From NCBI GenBank assembly GCA_020635015.1, contig JACKAP010000011.1:1-64000 (forward strand): DNA of 64,000 nt. Direction: 5' to 3'. Both the position numbers and the translations under genes were made by a program. Positions 29,829 through 38,467 of the stretch are shown here, piece by piece. Positions within the stretch are counted from its first letter, which is position 1; every line of letters begins with the position of its first letter. This DNA is from Calditrichia bacterium (GTDB taxonomy: Bacteria; Calditrichota; Calditrichia; RBG-13-44-9; J075). Below the pieces are notes generated by a model. It searched no databases. It saw only the letters and a list, made by a program, of their open reading frames with translations, and was not told where the DNA came from.

Positions 29829-30761
29829 ATGAACACACTCATTCTCTTCGCAGAACATTTTCTGGTGCCGGGCGCTTTTTTGATCTGGCAATGGCGCAAG
29901 GCCTACCGCAGCAAATTTGACGGGTGGCTGATGATTTTTCTGGTAGGGGTTTACATTGCCCGTCTCTATTTTGTTGGCGACTGGCATCTCTACGGCATTT
30001 ATTGGCGGACGGTGTATGCCGGGCTGGCCCTGTTGGTGAGCATCAAAACCCTGTTCGATATCCGCGAGCTGCCCTGGTGGGTAAAGCGCCATCCCCGGGA
30101 AACCTTCGGGATCGGGTTGGTGAGTTTTTTGGGCCTGCTCTTCCTGGCAATCGTGATTTGGGCCTACTGGGGGCGCTCCTACAGCGGGGAGGCTTTCGAT
30201 ACCGGTTTTCCGTTTAAGCAAGGTCGCTATTACGTTATCGAAGGCGGCGACAGTCCGGTGATTAACGAATACCATCGCTTTCCGCCGGTGCCGGAAAAGT
30301 ACAGCCTGGCCCTGGTGAAGTTGAATGCCGCCGGAAAACGCGCTGCGGGTATCTTTCCGGACCGGCTGGAAGATTATGAAATTTATGGCGATAGGGTCTA
30401 TAGCCCTGCCGACGCCGTGGTGCTGGCGGTGCGCGACAGCATAGCGGATACCCTCCATCCCGATGCCCGCGCTCAGACGGAAGATTACCAGGGCAATTAC
30501 ATCATCCTTGCCCGGGATGCATATCAGATCCGCTTGGCCGGGCTGCAATCCGGCTCGGTTGCAGTTGCGGTGGGGGATACCGTCGCTGCCGGCCGCTTCC
30601 TGGCCCGGGTGGGGATGTCCGGTATGGTCAGCGAACCGCAGCTCTACATACAGGTGACCCGCCCCCGCCGGCAGGTCGACTTCCCCTGGGAGCGGGAAGG
30701 GGTGCCGGTGCTTTTGGGCGGGCGTTTCTGGGTGAAAAATGATCTAATTGCCCTGCCCTGA
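29829..30761 (+). CDS. Membrane-anchored degenerate M23 (LytM-like) protein
   Basis: A 310-aa protein with about four N-terminal helices (to ~120), then an M23-like domain. The fold landmarks are present: FPFKQGRYYVIEGGDSP, ILEDYEIYG-type segment, VYSPADAVVLAV, GNYIILAR, GSVAVAVGDTVAAGRFLARV and SEPQLYIQV. The metal ligands are not: the usual HxxxD reads YSLALVK, and the usual HLHIQV reads QLYIQV. It is therefore probably a non-catalytic LytM, as in cell-division activators (inference). RBS AAGGTG. Confidence 0.7.
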   Translation: MNTLILFAEHFLVPGAFLIWQWRKAYRSKFDGWLMIFLVGVYIARLYFVGDWHLYGIYWRTVYAGLALLVSIKTLFDIRELPWWVKRHPRETFGIGLVSFLGLLFLAIVIWAYWGRSYSGEAFDTGFPFKQGRYYVIEGGDSPVINEYHRFPPVPEKYSLALVKLNAAGKRAAGIFPDRLEDYEIYGDRVYSPADAVVLAVRDSIADTLHPDARAQTEDYQGNYIILARDAYQIRLAGLQSGSVAVAVGDTVAAGRFLARVGMSGMVSEPQLYIQVTRPRRQVDFPWEREGVPVLLGGRFWVKNDLIALP

Positions 30762-31171
30762 TCCTATTTCACAAATGATTTATTGCATCCGCGGTTTTAA
30801 GGTTTTATATTTACAAGTGCTTAAGAGTTAAGGCAGACGGATTCTTTCGGCTGTCTCATGAATGGCGGTTGATGATGGTTCCGGTAACGAGAATTGTCTC
30901 TGAAAAGGCATTGAGCGTATTTTCATAGATTACACCGAACATCCATTTTCAATCTACAGATTTCAACCGGCTTTTTGCCGCTGCGCTGTAGCTTGAAACT
31001 AGCTGTTCAGGCGATCTCCACCACCTCTCTACCGAATCAGCTTCCCGCCCTTTGACATCGATCCCGGTTGCGGAGAAACAGACCGGCAGAGTTTATCAGA
31101 AACAATCGCAACATCATCCGGTCAATTTTACTCACAATGCGGGTTCATAACGAAGAAACGGTTACCCTGCT
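30762..31171. other. Intergenic region without recognised content
   Basis: I see no gene, repeat-family member or strong hairpin in these 410 bp. It is one of the few long spacers free of low-complexity arms and may simply hold the promoter of the TPR gene. Confidence 0.5.
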
Positions 31172-32380
31172 ATGAGAAAAATGGCGCTCGCCTTTTTTTT
31201 GTTACTGTCCCCCCTGCTGGCGCAGAAGGGAGACTATATCCGCAACGCGGAAACCTTTATTGATCAAAAGAAGTATGCCTCCGCTCACTCCATCCTCAAT
31301 GCCGCCATTCAAGATCGCGGAATGCTGCCGGCCCTGATCAATCCGATGATCGACAACGTGTTGAAACACTATTTTATGCAGCGTGATTTTGAGGTGTTTT
31401 ATCTTCAGGATTACAGCAACAGCGGCCGCGAGTTCAATTTCGAGTCGGTGTACGAGTTCCCGATCGTCGCATTCCGCCATCCCGACCGGTTGTTAAAGAA
31501 GGTGATTGCGGCCCATCCCCAGTTTGCCTGGAGTTATAAACTGCTGGGCGATTTTTACGATTTGCAATTGTGCGATGACGCCAACCGCCAGTTGCTGCCG
31601 GATGCGCTGGCAGACGATCTCCGGGGGAAAGTGTATGAGAACTATCACCGTGCGGTGCAATTGGGATATAATCAGCCCGACGTGAATCGCTGGCTCGGTC
31701 AATATTACCGCGAGGGCAAGCAGTACCGCATCGCCAAACAGTTTTATCAGAAGAATCTGGAACTGGGAGTGGAAGACCCGGAGACTTTTTGCCGCCTGGC
31801 CGAGATCTATCTCTATGAAAAACAATACAGTCAGGCCTATAACAGTGCGGTGCGGGGACTGCAGATGTATGCCCACCTCGAACCGGAACTGCGCTATGAG
31901 ACCACCCGCACTGCCGCCCTGGCCCTGCTGAATATCGGCGAGGAAGCGCGGTTCGTCGATTATATTTTCGAGTGCATCCAGCTTTTCCCCGATCATCAAA
32001 GTGCCTACATCGATCTGCTGGAATATTACGAAAGCAAAGACGACTGGTTATACGGGCAGAAGATGATCCGCCGCATGCTCTTCAACAACCCTTACGATCA
32101 TAAGGGATATTATTACCTGGAGAAGTTCTGCGCCCGGCGCAATGACTACGAATTCGCCGATGCCCTGTTTGATGAGATGATGGGAAGGTTCGAGCATTTT
32201 GATGAGGCGATGGGCAATATCTACCGCTTCCGCGGCAACCTGCTGTTTTACCAGGGCAAGCCGGAGGAAGCCCACAAGATCTGGGAGATCAGCAAAAGTT
32301 ATTACAGCCGCTGCCTTCCCCCGGACAGTCCCTTGATCAAGCAGGTGGGCGACGTGCGGAAAGGGGCGTCGATAAAATGA
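31172..32380 (+). CDS. Secreted TPR-repeat protein
   Basis: A 402-aa protein with a short signal peptide (MALAFFLLLSPLLAQ). Helical repeats of ~34 residues follow, clearest at VNRWLGQYYREGKQYRIAKQ, PETFCRLAEIYLYEKQYSQA and GNLLFYQGKPEEAHKIWEIS. TPR proteins mediate protein contacts; here it is probably periplasmic. No partner is suggested by the neighbours, and speB is convergent with it. Confidence 0.7.
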   Translation: MRKMALAFFLLLSPLLAQKGDYIRNAETFIDQKKYASAHSILNAAIQDRGMLPALINPMIDNVLKHYFMQRDFEVFYLQDYSNSGREFNFESVYEFPIVAFRHPDRLLKKVIAAHPQFAWSYKLLGDFYDLQLCDDANRQLLPDALADDLRGKVYENYHRAVQLGYNQPDVNRWLGQYYREGKQYRIAKQFYQKNLELGVEDPETFCRLAEIYLYEKQYSQAYNSAVRGLQMYAHLEPELRYETTRTAALALLNIGEEARFVDYIFECIQLFPDHQSAYIDLLEYYESKDDWLYGQKMIRRMLFNNPYDHKGYYYLEKFCARRNDYEFADALFDEMMGRFEHFDEAMGNIYRFRGNLLFYQGKPEEAHKIWEISKSYYSRCLPPDSPLIKQVGDVRKGASIK

Positions 32381-32440
32381 GTTAATGGCTTTTATCGTAC
32401 GTCCGTTTTTCCCCATTCACCCATTCACCCATCCACCATC

Positions 32441-33298
32441 TCACAAAACAATCAACAACTCCCTTAAAATCTTTGCTGCCACAATCGCGGACACGTTCGT
32501 CGAGTCGATCTGCGGGGCCAGTTCCACCACATCGCAGCCAACCAGGTTCAGGCGGGTCAGCGCTTTCAGCAGCTCGATAAAATCGGCGAAGAAAATTCCT
32601 CCCGCCTCCGGCGTGCCGGTGCCTTTGATCAGCGAGGGATCGAAGGCGTCGAGGTCCAGGGTGAGGTAGACCGGCACCCCGGAGAGGTTGGCCAGGGCCG
32701 GGATCAGTTCGCGGACATGGAATGGGAACACCCGGGTGTGTTCTGCGGCAAAGGCGAATTCCTCCCGGCTGCCGCTGCGGATGGCCGCCTGGTAGATCCG
32801 CCCCTTGCCGAGCAGGTCATAACAGCGCCGCATCACCGTGCCGTGCGACAGCTTGCTGCCGAAGAGCTCGTCCATCAGATCGAGATGGGCATCGATCTGC
32901 ACGATGTGCAGGTCCGGATAGCGTTCCACCGCCGCCTCGATCACCGGGTAGGTAATCAGGTGCTCTCCTCCGATGAAGCAGGGCTTCTTGCCGGCGCGGA
33001 AGACCGCCCGGGCAGCCTGGCGGATACGCTTGAGCACGGTATCCTTATCGCCGAAGGGCAGCTCCAGGTCGCCGGCATCGTGGATGGCCTTGTCCTTGAT
33101 ATCGCGGTGAAAATAAGGGCTGTAATCTTCCTGGGCATAGAGCGTCTCCGCGCGAATGGCCACCGGCGCAAAACGCGAGCCGGGCCGGTAGCTGGAGGTG
33201 CCGTCGTAGCCGGCGCCGACCAGCACGATCTCGGCGCTGGCAAAATCGCTGAAGCAGCCCTCGTAGGGCTGGCGTTCCATCATCTCATCGGGCATCAT
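32441..33298 (-). CDS. speB: Agmatinase
   Basis: An ureohydrolase of 285 aa that would turn agmatine into putrescine and urea. Mn ligands are visible in GGEHLITYP, IQIDAHLDL (DAHxD) and LTLDLDAFDPS (DxDxxDP). The segments DGTSSYRPGSRFAP and KLSHGTVMRR are also typical. Its start overlaps the end of speE by 14 bp (33285-33298), so the two are translationally coupled. An arginine decarboxylase is not in the window. Confidence 0.9.
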   Translation of the reverse strand: MMPDEMMERQPYEGCFSDFASAEIVLVGAGYDGTSSYRPGSRFAPVAIRAETLYAQEDYSPYFHRDIKDKAIHDAGDLELPFGDKDTVLKRIRQAARAVFRAGKKPCFIGGEHLITYPVIEAAVERYPDLHIVQIDAHLDLMDELFGSKLSHGTVMRRCYDLLGKGRIYQAAIRSGSREEFAFAAEHTRVFPFHVRELIPALANLSGVPVYLTLDLDAFDPSLIKGTGTPEAGGIFFADFIELLKALTRLNLVGCDVVELAPQIDSTNVSAIVAAKILRELLIVL

Positions 33299-34133
33299 CG
33301 ATCAACTCCTGGAAAAAAGTGGGAATGGCAAAAGCGCCGGCATGCAGCGCCTGGTTGTAATAGCGAAATTTCATCCCGCTGCTGCGGTAGCGGTCCTGTT
33401 GAAAATCTTCGACCGGGTGGTAGCGCTTGGAAGCGAAGCCGAATACCCAGTGGCCGGAAGGATAGGTGGGGATGTGAGCCTGGTAAAAGTGCATCCGGGG
33501 AAAGATCGCGCTCAGCTTGCTGTGCACCCCTTTGACGATCTTCGGCAGCCAGGAGGGCGATTCGCTCTGGTTGACCAGAATGCCGTCTTCCCGGAGCAGG
33601 CGGTGGCAGTTCTGGTAAAATTCCCGGCTGAACAACCCTTCGCCCACGCTGATCGGGTCGGTGGAATCGATGATGATCAGATCGTAACGCTCCGGGCAGT
33701 TTTTCACGTAGGCCACCCCATCTTCGAAGCGGCAGCGCACCTTTTCCGAGAGCAGCGCGCCGGCGATCGCCGGGAGATGGGCCAGGCAGGCCTGGGAGAC
33801 CAGCTCGTCGATATCCACCAGGTCGATCTGTGCAACTGAGGGATGGCGCAGGCATTCCCGGGCGGTGCCCCCGTCGCCTCCGCCGATGATCAAAATTTTT
33901 TCCGGATGGGGATGTACGAACAGCGGGGGATGGGCGATCATCTCGTGATAAACGAATTCATCCCGCTCGGTCAGCATGATGCAGCCGTCGATGATCAGCA
34001 CTTTGCCGAATCCGGGGGTTTGCAGAATTTCAATCTTTTGAAAAGGGCTCTGCTCGCTGAAAAGTATCTGATCGACCTCGAAGCCGAAGGCCGCCTTCAT
34101 TTCCGGGTATCGTTCGCTGAAATTGATATTCAT
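33285..34133 (-). CDS. speE: Spermidine synthase
   Basis: A 282-aa aminopropyltransferase that would make spermidine from putrescine and decarboxylated SAM. The motifs are ILIIGGGDGGTARECLRHPS (SAM site), LVDIDELV, YDLIIIDSTDP (catalytic Asp) and the C-terminal PTYPSGHWVFGFASK. AGGAG precedes the ATG at good spacing. It forms an operon with speB, giving the agmatine-putrescine-spermidine route. Confidence 0.93.
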   Translation of the reverse strand: MNINFSERYPEMKAAFGFEVDQILFSEQSPFQKIEILQTPGFGKVLIIDGCIMLTERDEFVYHEMIAHPPLFVHPHPEKILIIGGGDGGTARECLRHPSVAQIDLVDIDELVSQACLAHLPAIAGALLSEKVRCRFEDGVAYVKNCPERYDLIIIDSTDPISVGEGLFSREFYQNCHRLLREDGILVNQSESPSWLPKIVKGVHSKLSAIFPRMHFYQAHIPTYPSGHWVFGFASKRYHPVEDFQQDRYRSSGMKFRYYNQALHAGAFAIPTFFQELIDDAR

Positions 34134-34227
34134 AGGCCACTCCTTTCCGGGGCCTATTATATCAAATTCTCCCGCAAAATCAAATCATAAAGTTATTATG
34201 GAGTGCCTGAGTATACGACAAAATTTT

Positions 34228-34401
34228 AATAGAACGCAGATGACGCGGATTTACGCAGATGACTGATTATGTTAAAAGACAAAGGCAAAAGAAAACTCTG
34301 TGCGCTTTGCTACCTCGTGGTAAAACTTTGATAACCCCAGGCGAAGCACCATAAAAAAAATCCGCGAGAATCCGTGTCGCCCGCGTCATCTGCGTTCTAT
34401 T
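34228..34401. mobile_element. AATAGAAC-ended inverted-repeat element, copy 1
   Basis: 174 bp with perfect 8-bp ends AATAGAAC / GTTCTATT and longer imperfect arms (GCAGATGACGCGGATTTACG / ATCCGTGTCGCCCGCGTCATCTGCG). The core begins CTGATTATGTTAAAAGACAAAG and ends in GCGAAGCACCATAAAA. The copy at 44439-44662 has the same ends and a recognisably similar core. It fills the spacer between speE and the Roco gene. Confidence 0.75.
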
Positions 34402-34432
34402 CTGTATGCTCTGTACCTCTGTGGCAACAGAC

Positions 34433-36488
34433 TCAGAATTGGGCGAGGGCCTGCTCGGATTCGGCCATTTCCCGCAGCAGTTTGTCCCGTTCATTCTCAA
34501 GCTCGCGGATGCGGTTTTCCAGGGTGCTGCGCTCCGCGGCATCGCGCTCCCGGGCATAGCGTAGCCATGCCGCTTCGCTGTGTGCATCGAGTTGAGTGAT
34601 GTGCTTGCGGAGCGCCTGCAGGCGCTGCTGGTAATAAAGCCGGGAGGTGGTGCTGCCGTTGAGCAGCGGGGCGACCGCCAGGGGCAGCTCACGGCCTTCG
34701 GGAATAAACTGTTCGATCCCCTTTTCCTCCAGCGTGAGCAGATGGCGGTAGTCGATGCTTACATCCGGCTGGTCCGGCAGCGGCACCCGCTCCTGCACCT
34801 CGAGGCCGGGGAAGAGGGCATGGATATAATCGAAATAGCCGCGGATCCGGGCCAGAAAATCGCGCCGGGTGGTGCTGCGCCCGCCGACGTAGATCGAGAC
34901 GCCCGGAGGCTGCTCGCGGGTTTCGACCAGGGCCTGGTTGAAGGGATCGGAGACCACGAAGCCGTTCTGCCAGTAGGCGTTGCCGACGATAAAAGGAAAC
35001 ATCTTCGCGATCAGTTTGGGGATAATGTCGCCGGGCAAAAAGCGGTAGTGATACTGAAAGGCCAGCGCCTGCCGGTAGGACGGGTTGTCCGCTTCCGGCC
35101 CCGCCGGCAGCCACTGCGGCACCAGGTATTCCCGGTCGCTGTTATCCTCCAGGTCGAAGCAGAGCTCGAAGGACTTCATCAGGTGGATCAGGTAGAGATA
35201 CTGGGTGCGCGGGTAGAAATGGTCGCCGCTGAGGATCCAGGAGAGGTCGGCCGCGCTCAGCACCGCCCGGTTTTTGGCGGGGGGATTGGCATCGAGGATC
35301 TTGCCGATCGCCTCGCTGATCCATTCCGGGCGCAGGACGATGGTATTGTGCAGGCGGATATCGCCCTGGAAATGGGTCACCGTGCCGAGATCGTGCAGCC
35401 ACTGCAGCAGATCCTTCTGTCCGGCTTTGTCGATATCCTCCTTATCGCACAAGGCTTCGTACTCCTGCATCCCGATAAAATGGCGCTTGAGCAGTTCCAG
35501 GCGGGTTTTTACATTCAACCAGCCCGGTTCCCAGCGCGTCTTCATATTTTCGAGATCCGGGAGGGCGTTTTTCAACACACTGCGCAATTCGGCGATCCCG
35601 TTATCGTCCAGTGCGGAGGCGTTCACGAAGGCCCGGATGTTGGGATAGCGCTGCTGCAGGCCCTTGCGGTCGATCTCCGCCCGGAGCAGGTCGGTTTTGT
35701 TAAGCACGATGATCAGGGGGGAATTGCCCCCGAAAAACTGGATCAGCTTCAACCAGTTTTCCAGCTTTTCCGGGTCCTTATCGCGCCCGGCATCCCACCA
35801 TCAGGTAGAAGCTGCGTTCACTGAGGAACAAATGGCTGATGCCCCGGCGCACCACTTCCGGCCCAAAATCCCAGAGGTTGATCTGGATCCGTTTCTGCGC
35901 CACCTGCACCGGCCAGCGCTGCACCGTGATCCCGCTGCTGGATGGCTCGTCCGGGTCGAAGCGCCGTTCCACCAGGCGGCGGATCAGGGAAGGTTTGCCC
36001 GCGCCGGGTTCTCCCAGCACCAGCAGCTTGACCGTATTGATGCGGCGTCTTTCCTGATTTTGGAGAATGAAATCGATCAGCTCCGCCGGTTTGCGGGTCT
36101 GGTTCTCCGCCGGGTGGGGGAGCTGATTGCCGTTCAGCTCCAGGATCTCCAGCGTTTCCAGCCCGGCCAGCGATTCCGGCAGCTCGTTGATCTGGTTGTC
36201 GTTCAGGGAGAGCCAGCGCAACTGTTTCAGTTGACCGATCTCCTCCGGGAGGGTGGACAGCTTATTGCCGTCGAGCCACAACTCGCGCAGGTTTTTCAAC
36301 TGGCCGATTTCCGGGGGGAGGGTGTCGAGATGATTCTGCTTCAGGTTCAGGCGGGTGAGCTGCTGCAGCTGGCCGATCTCCGGGGGCAGTTCGAAGAGGC
36401 CCTTGCCGGCGAGGTTGAGGATGGTATGATTCCGGGCATACTGTAAAATTTTACGCAGTTCTTCTTGCTGGGTCATGGTTTGGCTCAC
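34433..36488 (-). CDS. LRR-Roco (ROC-COR) protein with degenerate G domain (one frameshift)
   Basis: Five 23-residue LRRs (~22-135, pattern LPPEIGQLKNLRELWLDGNK) lead into a ROC GTPase domain, a COR domain and a C-terminal coiled coil (RIRELENERDKLLREMAE). The P-loop reads GEPGAGKPSLIRRL, with Pro where Thr/Ser should bind Mg. Switch II reads WDFGPEVV rather than DFGGQE. NKTD is intact. Frame is lost at CCC 35794-35796 (an extra base in GTGGGATGCC); the second frame continues DAGRDKDPEKLENW. The start GTG overlaps the HTH gene stop (GTGA); ATG 36476 is an alternative. Confidence 0.8.
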
Positions 36489-36874
36489 GTCTTGTGTTGT
36501 AAACGCTCGGCCATCTCCTTGATCAGCCGGCGTGCTTCCGCATCCAGGGAAATTAATATGGCGATGATCGCTTCTACATCGCGGGGGTAGTCGCTGCGGG
36601 TGTCCTCCGCCTGGTAGGCGCGGCGTCCCTCGCTTTCCGCCACGCCGGCTGTAGCGGCCGGTGGGGGTGTGAAAGGGCGCCCGGCGATCAGCCAGTGCAG
36701 GTCCACCTGCAGGAAATCGGCGATTTGCTCCACCTTGTCGATGCTGGGCTGCTTCTTCTCCTTGATGATGTCGCTCAGGGTCGATTGGGGAATGCCGGTC
36801 GCCTGGGAGAGTGCTTTCTGCGACTGTTCCCGGGACTTGAGCAACTGTTTGATGCGCTGGCCGATGCCGCTCAT
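36485..36874 (-). CDS. XRE-family HTH regulator coupled to the Roco gene
   Basis: A 129-aa protein with an N-terminal helix-turn-helix of the Cro/C1 type (IGQRIKQLLKSREQSQKALS..GIPQSTLSDIIKEKKQPSIDK, residues 4-46). A linker and an acidic C-terminal helix follow (~95-129: VEAIIAILISLDAEARRLIK), possibly for dimerisation. It overlaps the Roco gene by 4 bp, so the two are co-translated. It probably controls its own operon. No operator was identified. Confidence 0.85.
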   Translation of the reverse strand: MSGIGQRIKQLLKSREQSQKALSQATGIPQSTLSDIIKEKKQPSIDKVEQIADFLQVDLHWLIAGRPFTPPPAATAGVAESEGRRAYQAEDTRSDYPRDVEAIIAILISLDAEARRLIKEMAERLQHKT

Positions 36875-37169
36875 TTTATCGAATCCGCTTTAGCGTAAAA
36901 ATAAATTTTTAACTTGATAAATTCGCTATTACGTATTAAATTGTTCTTAACCATCCCCGCGCAGCCATATTATCGCTACCGCAAAATAAAGCGGGATGGT
37001 GTAAAAGAACCGGAATTCAGTTGCAATAAAACACATTCAACAGGTTGTTACAAGGAAATTTTGCGACACCCGGCAGAAATTCGACGTTGGCGGAACGTTA
37101 AAAAAACATTTTTGCATTAGATATGTTTCTGTGACAAAACCATTAACTTTATTGACAGGGGGAATGGAA
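36875..37169. promoter_or_regulatory. AT-rich divergent promoter region
   Basis: This ~295-bp gap between the HTH operon and the zinc-ribbon gene is much richer in A+T than its surroundings and free of repeats. TTGATA near 36916 with AT-rich words ~17 bp downstream is promoter-like. I could not fix a site. Confidence 0.35.
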
Positions 37170-37436
37170 ATGACGTGTCAACATGAAAATTGTCAACGCA
37201 CGGTGGTGGTCGATTGTCTAAAGCCGGAGATCTTTGAGCGGGTGCGGGCATTGGCCGGGGGAGCGGTGACGGTGGAGGAGGTGAACTGGGAGGATTACAT
37301 CGAATATTATTGCCTTCAGCATTGCCAGGCGCACGGTTACTGCTGGCATTGCGGTTTACACCAGGGGGCGCCCCCGCGGCTGGATGGGGAGGGGCTATGC
37401 GACGGTTGCGCGGAAGCACAGAAGTTGGATGAGTGA
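37170..37436 (+). CDS. Small Cys-rich putative zinc-binding protein
   Basis: I choose ATG 37170 (AGGGGG 7 nt upstream). The 88-aa protein has CQHENC near the start and a cluster YYCLQHCQAHGYCWHCGLHQ..GLCDGCAE, suggesting one or two treble-clef or ribbon zinc sites. No family is recognised. It is divergent from the HTH-Roco operon. A perfect 20-bp hairpin lies ~100 bp downstream. Confidence 0.6.
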   Translation: MTCQHENCQRTVVVDCLKPEIFERVRALAGGAVTVEEVNWEDYIEYYCLQHCQAHGYCWHCGLHQGAPPRLDGEGLCDGCAEAQKLDE

Positions 37437-37788
37437 TGCTGGATACTGGATACTGGATAACGTTGTCACTCTGAAGGTGTAGCCGAGGAATCTGTGCTTG
37501 CAGCTAGCTCAAAAACCCAGTGCCCTCTGTACTGCACTGGTCCAAAATTTTGTTTTTTTAACAAAATTTTGGACCAGTGTGACAAAATGTTTTACAATGA
37601 GCATTGACCACTGAGCAATAAGCACTTACCATTTGGTTGCGGCCTTAGGCCGCGCCAAGATTCTGTGACATAAAAATACAGCACCACAGCGGAATTTGCT
37701 TTTCCATTCGCGATTATTCGCGTACATTCGTGGCGAAAAAAAATCCGTGTCCATCCCGCCCATCCGTGGCAAAAAAAAGGATCTCAAT
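37437..37788. other. Spacer with a perfect 20-bp hairpin and repeat arms
   Basis: The region holds ACTGGAT heptamers (37440-37461), the long hairpin at 37535-37579 (separate entry) and direct arms of the ATTCGTGGC / ATCCGTGGC type (37725-37772). No gene is supported. Confidence 0.6.
37535..37579. terminator. Perfect 20-bp hairpin with a T5 loop
   Basis: CACTGGTCCAAAATTTTGTT (37535-37554) pairs perfectly with 37560-37579 across TTTTT. A T tract in the loop rather than after the stem is not the usual terminator layout, so it may be a regulatory hairpin or palindromic site. Confidence 0.5.
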
Positions 37789-38331
37789 ATGGAACGAACC
37801 GATCTCCCTCCCCGCACCCTCACCATCGAGCCAACCATCCACCCCGAGGCCTTCATCGCCCCCGGCGCTCGGGTGATGGGAGACGTGCGCCTGGCAGCTG
37901 GGGCTTCGGTGTGGTATAATGCGGTGCTGCGTGGGGATATCAATTATATCTCCATCGGCGAGCGCAGCAATATCCAGGACGGATGCATTTTGCACCTGGA
38001 AAATGAGAAGCCCTGCATCGTCGGCAATGATGTGACGGTAGGGCATGGGGCCATCCTGCACGGCTGCGTGGTGGAAGACGGCTGCCTGATCGGCATGGGG
38101 GCGATCATCCTCTCCGGGGCGGTGATCGGCCGCGGCAGCGTGATTGCCGCCGGCGCCCTGGTGCGGGAAGGCGCCCTGGTGGCCCCCTTCTCCCTGATGG
38201 CCGGCCTGCCGGCAAAGCGGGTGCGCCAACTGGATGAATCGACCTACGAGACCCATTTGAAGTGGGCGGCGAAGTACGTTAAGCTGGCCGGGATACATGA
38301 AGAACGTGGAGCGAAGCGCGTGGAGCGATAA
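37789..38331 (+). CDS. Gamma-class carbonic anhydrase-like hexapeptide protein
   Basis: A 180-aa left-handed beta-helix protein starting at ATG 37789 (AAAGG 8 nt upstream). VMGDVRLAAGASVWYNAVLRGD (~29-50), HLENEKPCIVGNDVTVGHGAILHGC and the metal-binding His residues of GHGAILHGC fit the YrdA/gamma-CA family. It may hydrate CO2 or be a scaffold. The C-terminus (ERGAKRVER) and the stop codon are encoded by a GTGGAGCGAAGCGCG repeat-like stretch. Confidence 0.88.
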   Translation: MERTDLPPRTLTIEPTIHPEAFIAPGARVMGDVRLAAGASVWYNAVLRGDINYISIGERSNIQDGCILHLENEKPCIVGNDVTVGHGAILHGCVVEDGCLIGMGAIILSGAVIGRGSVIAAGALVREGALVAPFSLMAGLPAKRVRQLDESTYETHLKWAAKYVKLAGIHEERGAKRVER

Positions 38332-38416
38332 GCGAAGACCCTTTTGGAGAAGAGAAAGTCTGAGCAGACTTGACCGATTGTTTGAGTATGTCCTGTGCTA
38401 TTTTTAAATTCTATCG

Positions 38417-38467
38417 CTCTACGCTCTACGCTCTACGCTCTACGCTCTACGCTCTACGCTCTACGCT
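38417..38467. repeat. CTCTACG heptamer array
   Basis: About seven tandem 7-bp units. Its right end encodes the last residues (ERRA) and the TAG stop of pepT on the minus strand. Confidence 0.85.
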
